DNA of 42,937 nucleotides from Pyrinomonadaceae bacterium (GTDB lineage: Bacteria > Acidobacteriota > Blastocatellia > Pyrinomonadales > Pyrinomonadaceae), in contig JALHNX010000024.1 of assembly GCA_022843305.1 (NCBI GenBank), positions 1-42,937 of the forward strand, given 5' to 3'. The position numbers were made by a program, and so were the translations under genes. Under the pieces are notes generated by a model. It was not told the DNA's origin and ran no database searches. It saw only the letters and a program-made list of their open reading frames with translations. The first letter of the stretch is position 1; each line of letters starts with the position of its first letter. Below are positions 8,926-16,100 of the stretch, one piece after another.

Positions 8926-10407
8926 TTAAAATTGCGTTGCAATTTTGTAGTTTAGTTCAACTTTTTCCTTTGCATTACTTTCCGCGTAAATCAGTGCGGA
9001 AAAATCCCTGATGGCGTTTGCCATTCGCTCGCCGCATTTTCCGTCCAGATAACCGCAGACGTAATTTATAATCCATTGGCGTTTGGCGTGATGCAGACTC
9101 GGATTTTTTAAATAATTTTTGACCGCGCCGACCATTTCGTCCGTGTTATTGACGAGCCACACGCCGCCCGATTCGGCAATCGGCTGAAAATGATTCCATT
9201 TGTGATTGATGTCTTTGATTAATTCCTGCTGTGCCTGTCCGGGTTGCGGATCAAAGTCCAAATTAACAACCGGATGATCGAAAATCGCCGCGTCAATCGT
9301 CACGGTCGAAGATAAATTCACGACCACGTCGGCGTGCCGAAAAGTGTTCACCCATTCGGCGATCTGCTCTTTATCCTGCGAGCGTTCAGTCAGTTTTTTT
9401 CCCGCATTCGGCGTTTGCTGAAGCCGCACGTGCGGCGCGAATTTGTCGAAAAAGTCGTGCAGTTCGGCGTTGTCGTGAATCGGATGCGGACGCACGAGCA
9501 TCTGCACTTTGCCAAGCTCGCCGCGAACAACTCTTTCGGCTAAATCAATCGCGCCGTGATGTTCTTTGAGAAAATTCGGCGAACCGATCGCGTAAACGAT
9601 GATCGGAAGTTCGGGATTCAGGTTTTGCTGTCTGCAAAATTCTTCACGCGATTGATAAAATCTGTTCTGTTTGAAAATATCGTATTGCGGTGCGCCGACA
9701 ATATAAACCGGCTGTTTTTCGGTATGCGGATAAACTTCGCGCAGTTCCTTTTTGATCTGCTCCGACCAGACGATGTAGCCGTCGTATTTAAAGAGCATTC
9801 GATTTTTGGTCGTGATATTGTCCCACGAAGGAATGTAGGCAAGCGTCGGAATGCCGAGTTTTTTCGCCGCCGCGAAAATTGCTGGCTGTTCAAACTGAAA
9901 CGGTCCGGTCGTCACGATCACGTCCGGTTTCAGCTCGCGCAGACGCGCTTCGGCTTCTTCAGAACGCGGAAAGCCGAGCAGATATTTTTCGACTTTATTT
10001 TCGACAAAGTTTTCCAAACGAAGCATCGCCAAAATCCGCGCCGGCAGTTTTAAGGAACGAATTATTAATTCCTGTTGTTTATTTCTAACGTGCCGCCGCA
10101 TACTCGTCCGGCTCGGCAAAGGAAAGCGGTAATCCCAGACAAATTCGTTCAGACGGCGCAGAAAATTATACGGGAATTCGCGGAACGAGAGGATTTCAGG
10201 GAACTTTTCGACCTTTACGTCGGTTTTGCTCCAAACCGACGAATTTTGGTCGCTGCCTGCCGAAGTTGCCCAAATCGTTACATCGCCGGATTGTTTCAAG
10301 GTTTCGATCAGATTCGTGTATAAAAAAACACGGTCAACCAGCAGCGACGAACTTAAAAGTAATATTTTGGTGCGATTCTTTTCGATTATTTTATCTCCAA
10401 AGCGCAT
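8926..10407 (-). CDS. GT-B-like transferase, paralogue 2
   Basis: This 493-residue protein is paralogous to the following gene, with matching landmarks IPSWDNITTKNRMLF, GYIVWSEQIKKELRE, IVGAPQYDIFKQNRFYQSRE, LVRPHPI and VNTFRHADVVVNLSSTVTID. The LVRPHP and NLSSTVTID segments correspond to the C-terminal donor-binding half of CDP-glycerol glycerophosphotransferase-like/GT-B enzymes. Only 8 bp separate it from paralogue 1, and its 5' end overlaps the dioxygenase gene by 22 bp, so translation is likely coupled. Two successive transferases of one family suggest two similar steps or two related donors. The exact reaction is unknown. Confidence 0.75.
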   Translation of the reverse strand: MRFGDKIIEKNRTKILLLSSSLLVDRVFLYTNLIETLKQSGDVTIWATSAGSDQNSSVWSKTDVKVEKFPEILSFREFPYNFLRRLNEFVWDYRFPLPSRTSMRRHVRNKQQELIIRSLKLPARILAMLRLENFVENKVEKYLLGFPRSEEAEARLRELKPDVIVTTGPFQFEQPAIFAAAKKLGIPTLAYIPSWDNITTKNRMLFKYDGYIVWSEQIKKELREVYPHTEKQPVYIVGAPQYDIFKQNRFYQSREEFCRQQNLNPELPIIVYAIGSPNFLKEHHGAIDLAERVVRGELGKVQMLVRPHPIHDNAELHDFFDKFAPHVRLQQTPNAGKKLTERSQDKEQIAEWVNTFRHADVVVNLSSTVTIDAAIFDHPVVNLDFDPQPGQAQQELIKDINHKWNHFQPIAESGGVWLVNNTDEMVGAVKNYLKNPSLHHAKRQWIINYVCGYLDGKCGERMANAIRDFSALIYAESNAKEKVELNYKIATQF

Positions 10408-11300
10408 ATTTGTTTTTTAGTTAATGAGTTGGGTTTTAATTCATCGGGAAAATGCAAAAGCCTTTTTGAATCCGATGCCGGCGACGTGAACATCGCCGTG
10501 AACATCAAACGGTCGTCGGTGCGGGCTTCGCCGCCCTTGTGAAAACCGCGCGTGTCGGCAAAGATGATCGTGCCTTTTTTGCCGGTTCCTTTGACCCAAT
10601 TTTCTTTCGGAACGACCGCCGACATCTGTTCGTCGTTCGAGCGCATGACATTTTGTTCGAGCGAAAATTCGGGCTGTTTGCCCCAAAGCCCGCCTTTGCG
10701 ATGAGTTTTCGGCGCGTATGTGAAAGGTCCCGCGCCTTCGTCAACATCTTTCAGATACAAAAACAGTTTCAAAATATAATTATCTTCGCGGTCGAAATGC
10801 CAGAGCTGCGATTCGCGCGCCGCGCCGACGGTCGCAAAGGTCTGCCAAACGTTGTAATAGCGAAGTTTAACGAGCATTCCGAAATACGCGTTGGCGATAT
10901 TAAGAAAAGTTTCCTGCAAAGCAAACCGCGCGAAAACGCTTTCCGCGTCAAATTCGACCTCGCTTCCGAGAAGCTCGACGTTGAAGGTTTTTTCGCCGAT
11001 TGCGCTCGCGTCGCCCGCCTTTAGTTTTATTTCTGCTAATTCGTCGCGGCGGCTTGCAAGCATTGATTCGACGGCTGATTCGAGTTCGGCAAACGGCTTT
11101 TTATCGGCAAGCAGTTCATCAATCGAAGTCACGGCGATACCGTCGCGGTTGAGATTTTCGACGACCTTTTCGGCGTTCGCATTGAATTCGACAGGGAAGT
11201 TTAATTTATAGTTCACCGACGGGCGAAAATTAAACCCGTAACGCCAGAAAAATTCGTTTTGCCGTTGACCTCGCGCAATATTTTTAATTTGCTGCAACAT
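10386..11300 (-). CDS. Phytanoyl-CoA dioxygenase (PhyH)-family Fe(II)/2-oxoglutarate oxygenase
   Basis: This 304-residue protein has the PhyH-type facial triad: HFDRED supplies the His and Asp, and RGFHKGGEAR supplies the distal His together with the Arg that binds 2-oxoglutarate. FLYLKDVDEGAGPFTYAPKTHR between them is a family hallmark. Members hydroxylate or halogenate small molecules or carrier-bound acids. Here it sits between the asparagine-synthase-like gene (overlap of 17 bp) and the GT-B paralogues. Plausible substrates are an aminoacyl group made by the NRPSs or a sugar of the repeat unit. The family call is firm, the substrate is inference. Confidence 0.88.
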   Translation of the reverse strand: MLQQIKNIARGQRQNEFFWRYGFNFRPSVNYKLNFPVEFNANAEKVVENLNRDGIAVTSIDELLADKKPFAELESAVESMLASRRDELAEIKLKAGDASAIGEKTFNVELLGSEVEFDAESVFARFALQETFLNIANAYFGMLVKLRYYNVWQTFATVGAARESQLWHFDREDNYILKLFLYLKDVDEGAGPFTYAPKTHRKGGLWGKQPEFSLEQNVMRSNDEQMSAVVPKENWVKGTGKKGTIIFADTRGFHKGGEARTDDRLMFTAMFTSPASDSKRLLHFPDELKPNSLTKKQICALEIK

Positions 11301-13047
11301 AATTACTTCCTGAAAACGTTTTTTTAGAACTTAACGCCAAACTCAAATTTATCCATTGCCAAACGTAAAAACTGTTGTCGCTTGCGCCCGCGCAGTAATT
11401 TTTCCACGTTTGCCGAATCCGTCTTTCATCGAGCCACGCGCCCGCGAAACTTTGACAAGCCGTTTCGATATGTTCGTTCGCCCATTCGCGCAGTTCGCCG
11501 CGCAGCCATTCGCGCTGCGGCGTTTGAAGCGGTCGTTTCGGTGCTTCCGAAACGCTCGCGGGCAGAAGTTTTTTGACCATCTCGCGGAGCATTTTTTTGC
11601 CGACACCGTCCGCAATTTTGCGTTCGACGGGCTGGCGAAACGCGAGTTCAAAAAGCCGGTGATCTAAAAAAGGCTCGCGCAGTTCGGTCGAAGAGCGCAT
11701 CGAAATCCGGTCGTTGTAACGCATCGCTCGCGGAATTTTCGTAAAACGCACGTCGCGGTATTGCGCGTTTCTGAGCTTGTCCGCGAAAACCGTCGGAAAC
11801 GTCAAAGGTTTTGCCAAACTGCGAAAATCTTCGGTCAAACATTCCGGACGCACGGGTTTTTCCTTGACACCCTGCACGATGCCCGGCTGATTGCCGTTGA
11901 GCGACCCGTAATAATCATAGCCCGCCCATTGCTCGTCCATTCCGTTGCCGTCAAGCAGAACAATCGTGCCGTTTTTTCGCGCCGCCGCAAAAAGATTGGC
12001 GTAAGCAAGCGTCGGAAAACCACCGAAAGGTTCGTCCTGCGCGGTTTGCACCGAAACGGCTAAATCCGGTATATCTTCGGGGCGAAGCGTTGCGACAACC
12101 AGCGGATGCGCGGTTTTCGCAAGCATCTGCCGCACCCACGGCAATTCGTCGTAACGCTCGTCGTTGCAGGCAAAAGTGTAAGCCGTAACCGCGCTTTCTT
12201 CTTTTTCGAGCGCGTGAACCAACCCCAGAAGCGTCGAAGAATCAACGCCGCCGCTCAGGTTTATGCCGACCGGAACGTCGGCGCGAAACCGCAGACGCAC
12301 GCTGTTTTTCATCAGTTCGAGATATTCTTCCCGAACTTCCGCGTCGGAACGCGAATCGAATTCGCCCGCCGTTTTTTCCGCCAGATCATACCAGCGCGAA
12401 AAATTGACCGCGCCGTTTTTCCAGGTTAAAAAATGACCGGCGGGAAGCGCGTAAATATCCTTCCAAAAAGTTTCTTCCGTGTGATCGGTCAAACCGTGAA
12501 CGAGATAATTCGCCCACGCTTTTTCGTTCGGTTCGCGGCTGATTCCGGCGGCGTGAATCGCTTTGATCTCGCTCGAAAGAAAAATCGTGCCGTCCGCTTT
12601 CCGGTGATAATAAAGCGGTTTCACGCCGAAACGGTCGCGGGCGGCAAACGCCTTTTTTTCTTTTTCGTCCCAAATGATAAAAGCAAACATTCCGATCAAG
12701 CGGTCTAAACAACCTGCACCCCATTTTTGATACGCCGCTAACAAAACTTCCGTGTCAGTTTGAGTATTAAAGTCGTATTCCGCCGCTAATTCCTGACGCA
12801 GTTCCAAATAATTGTAAATTTCGCCGTTAAAAACTATCCGGTTAGTGCCGAAACGGGCGGTCATCGGCTGTCTGCCCGCTTCGGACAAATCAATTATGCT
12901 CAAACGGTTATGCCCCAAACCCGCGAGATTCGAGGGATCAATATAAATTCCTTCGGCATCCGGTCCGCGATGTCTTTGGATGGAAACCATATTTTCGAGC
13001 TGTTCCGATTTCCAATTATTTCCGAAAATTCCTATTATTCCGCACAT
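11284..13047 (-). CDS. asnB: Asparagine synthase-like glutamine amidotransferase
   Basis: This 587-residue protein has the two-domain layout of glutamine-hydrolysing asparagine synthetases. It starts MCGIIGIFGN, so Cys2 is the nucleophile of the class II glutaminase domain, followed by RHRGPDAEG, HNRLSIIDLS and FNGEIYN. The synthetase domain has the pyrophosphate loop NLSGGVDSSTLLG and LDGNGMDEQWAGYDYYG. In polysaccharide loci such proteins often amidate a uronic acid or another carboxylate rather than aspartate. With two adjacent NRPSs, amidation of an aminoacyl product is another possibility. I use the symbol for the family only. It overlaps the dioxygenase start and is separated from NRPS1 by a 130 bp gap. 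Confidence 0.9.
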   Translation of the reverse strand: MCGIIGIFGNNWKSEQLENMVSIQRHRGPDAEGIYIDPSNLAGLGHNRLSIIDLSEAGRQPMTARFGTNRIVFNGEIYNYLELRQELAAEYDFNTQTDTEVLLAAYQKWGAGCLDRLIGMFAFIIWDEKEKKAFAARDRFGVKPLYYHRKADGTIFLSSEIKAIHAAGISREPNEKAWANYLVHGLTDHTEETFWKDIYALPAGHFLTWKNGAVNFSRWYDLAEKTAGEFDSRSDAEVREEYLELMKNSVRLRFRADVPVGINLSGGVDSSTLLGLVHALEKEESAVTAYTFACNDERYDELPWVRQMLAKTAHPLVVATLRPEDIPDLAVSVQTAQDEPFGGFPTLAYANLFAAARKNGTIVLLDGNGMDEQWAGYDYYGSLNGNQPGIVQGVKEKPVRPECLTEDFRSLAKPLTFPTVFADKLRNAQYRDVRFTKIPRAMRYNDRISMRSSTELREPFLDHRLFELAFRQPVERKIADGVGKKMLREMVKKLLPASVSEAPKRPLQTPQREWLRGELREWANEHIETACQSFAGAWLDERRIRQTWKNYCAGASDNSFYVWQWINLSLALSSKKTFSGSNYVAAN

Positions 13048-13177
13048 TTTTTAATCTCTGTTTCCGATTTGCATTTGTATAGAAACTAATGCTGTTGCCA
13101 ATAACGAACTGTTTCTATTTTCCCCTCGACCGCCGGAATCGAATGTTCATTATCATCAAATTCGATGATTTCAAAAA
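13048..13177 (-). other. Gap between NRPS1 and asnB with possible relict reading frame
   Basis: This 130 bp gap is long for this operon. It contains the end of a short frame running from a TTG at 13184 to a TAG at 13086-13088, about 32 residues of protein-like composition (contains IIEFDDNEHSIPAVEGKIE, then VRYWQQH). It overlaps the NRPS1 stop in another frame. It may be the leftover 3' end of a deleted gene, a frameshifted tail of NRPS1, or chance. I see no terminator. Confidence 0.3.
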
Positions 13178-16100
13178 TTAGCAAAACGCTGTCAATGCAA
13201 TTTCGAAAAGGAAAATATCTTCAACGGGAGTATTAGCTATCAAATTGGCGTAATTTTCCTTAACAAATAACGCCGGAGAGAAGGGAAGAATCGAATTAAA
13301 TTTCGATGCCGAGGCGGAACGACTGCGATTTGTTTTTTCAGCCGCCGGATTTTCCGCGAAATTATTTTCTTTTTCCCCGGCAAGTTCGAGACAGTTTGTA
13401 AGTTTGACGGCGAGGGTTTTGACATACGGTTCGGCAACGATCGAGCCGTGATGACCCGGAACTTCGTGAATTTCAATCTCGCCATCGATATATCTCGCCC
13501 ATCCGAGCGTTGCATCTTCAACTATTCCGAGCGGCTGATTCGTCGCCCGAAACAGTGTCATCTTGCCTTCATAAACCGGCGGCGCGTAGTTTACTCCCGC
13601 CTTTCCGATCTGGTCTTCGATCTGAATATAGTTCTGCGGAATCGCTTCCGCGCCCTTTGTTTTCTGATAAAACCGGCGCATCGCTTTTTTGTGAAGATCG
13701 TTCACTTTCCGCCGGTATTTCAACCGCACTTTCTTCAGCTTTTCAACGATGTAGGCTTTTTTCTCGGCAGTGTCAAAGGCTTTCAAACTGTCGCGGTGAT
13801 GCTGAATGCGGCGAATCATTTCATATAATTTTGAACGAAACGCCGTCGTCGTCGGCAGCACTTTCGGATAATCGGGCGTTCCCGTGTCCAGCAATGCCAG
13901 CAACCCGACCTCTTCGCCCGCCATCCGCAGCTGCCGCGCCATCTCGAACGCCGCCAACCCGCCGAACGACGAACCGCCCAGAAAATAAGGTCCTTCGGGC
14001 TGCACGGTTTTTATCTCTTTAATATAGAATTCCGCCATTTCTTCGACCGTCGCGTGTCCGACTTGCCGCCCGCCCAAACGCCGCGCCTGCACTCCGTAAA
14101 AAGGCTGGTCTTTGCCAAGATGTTTTGCCAGATCGCGGTAAAAAAGAACGTTTCCGCCCATCGCGTGAATACAGAAAAAAGGCGGTTTCGTGCCTGCGGG
14201 CTGAATCGGCACGATTGACGATTCGGGTGCCGACCATTCCGACTCGCGCAGAATCGCCGCCAGCTTTTCGACCGTTCCCGCCTGAAATAACGTCGCAATC
14301 GGAATACTTTTCCCGAATGTTTCCTCAACCTCTGCAAACATTCGGATCGCTTTCAAAGAATGTCCGCCCAAATCGAAGAAATTATCCTGCACTCCGACCG
14401 ACCGAATCTCTAAAATTTCCTTCCAGATGGCGACCAGTTTTGATTCGATCTCATCGCGCACGGGTGATGAATCGCTTTCGGCGTTCGATAATTCGATTTT
14501 CGGCGCGGGCAGAGCTTTCCGGTCAATTTTCCCGTTCGGCAGTTTCGGCATCTCCGCCAGTTCGACGAACACGCTCGGTATCATATAAACCGGCAAAAAA
14601 CGCGATAAAAACTTTTTGAGTTTTTTCGGGCAAACTCCTTGCGTTTCGAGCTTTCGGACAGGAATCTTGTTTTCCGAAAACAGTTTTTGATAAAACGCGG
14701 TTTGTTTGAAAACCGGCTCGTGATGAAACGAATCGTGAGAAAATTCGATTGTTTCACCGTTTTTTCGATGAAGCGCGCCTCGTATGACATAATCGGGATT
14801 AAAGCCGTTATCGGAAATTCGGCTCCTGCAAACCGCCCGGATGACATCGCCCTCGACAACCTCGATGCCCGACTCGAAAACCGGAAAATAAACCGGCAGC
14901 CAGCTCGATTTTTCCTCGAGATTATCAATCACAAGGTCTTTTACGGTATGCAGATTTAGCCACAGTAAAAATCCGTCCAGCCTGCCGCTTTTGGTGATGT
15001 TTAATGTTATTTCGGCAGTCGAATCGGGATTTATGTAGCTTGTAAAATCCAAATCTTCAAAAATACCGTGATCGGAAAGAATATTCGTTTGCGGAAGATT
15101 TCCCAAACAAACTCTGACATCGAATTTATATCCGATTTCTTGAAAAATTTTCCCGGCATACTTTTCGGATAATTCGGAAAAATGCGGCGAATTTAAAATC
15201 TCATCGGGAATTTGCACCGCCGCAATTTTTGTCACGCATCTTTCGGGAATCATCGCGCCGTGTGGTTTGAGAAATCGTCGGGCATCGTTGAGAACCGGAA
15301 CTGCGCCTTCGGAACTGCCGATCGTGCCGATTATTTCCGAAACGCAAACGTCAACTTTTTCGGGCAGTTCGACCTCGGTTGAAAAGCCTTTGATTAAAAT
15401 GATTCGGTCGGAAAGTCCGAGACTGTCAACCAGTTTTTTCGCTCCGCGATAAGCACTGTCCAAAGCTTCAATCGCATAAACTTTTTTCGCTCCGGCAGCG
15501 ATACAAAATCGGGCGAGAATGACATCTTTGCCGGTTCCGATCTCGACCACCGTTTTATCTTTGACAAGTTCCTTAATGGCGACTTCGTAGCGGCTGGTTC
15601 TGCCTTCGTCCGTACTCATCGCGTAATACATTAATTCATCATAGACGGGATATTCACCGACCGATGCCCATAATTCGATCGGCGCGGTTTGCGGCGTTTG
15701 ATTTTCTTCGTGCGGAACGATATATGCTATTAAATTCGTTTCACCCGACTTGCTTTCCTCGGCTATCACCACCGATTCGCATAATTCGGGATGTGCCGTC
15801 AGAAAAGATTCGATTTCGGCGGGTTCGATACGAAAACCCCGAATTTTCACCTGATTGTCGCTCCGTCCGAGATATTCGATTTCACCCGTCGGCAAATAAC
15901 GCGCTAAATCGCCGCTCTTGAAAAGGCGCGCGTCCGATGCTGATTTAAACGGATGAGAAATGAATTTTTCGGCGGATATTTTCGGCTGGTTCAGATAGCC
16001 GAGCGCAAGCCCGTCGCCGCCGATATATAAATTGCCGGGAATTCCGACCGGCACCGGCTGCAGATTGCGGTCAAGTAAATAAACTTCCGTATTTCCGATC

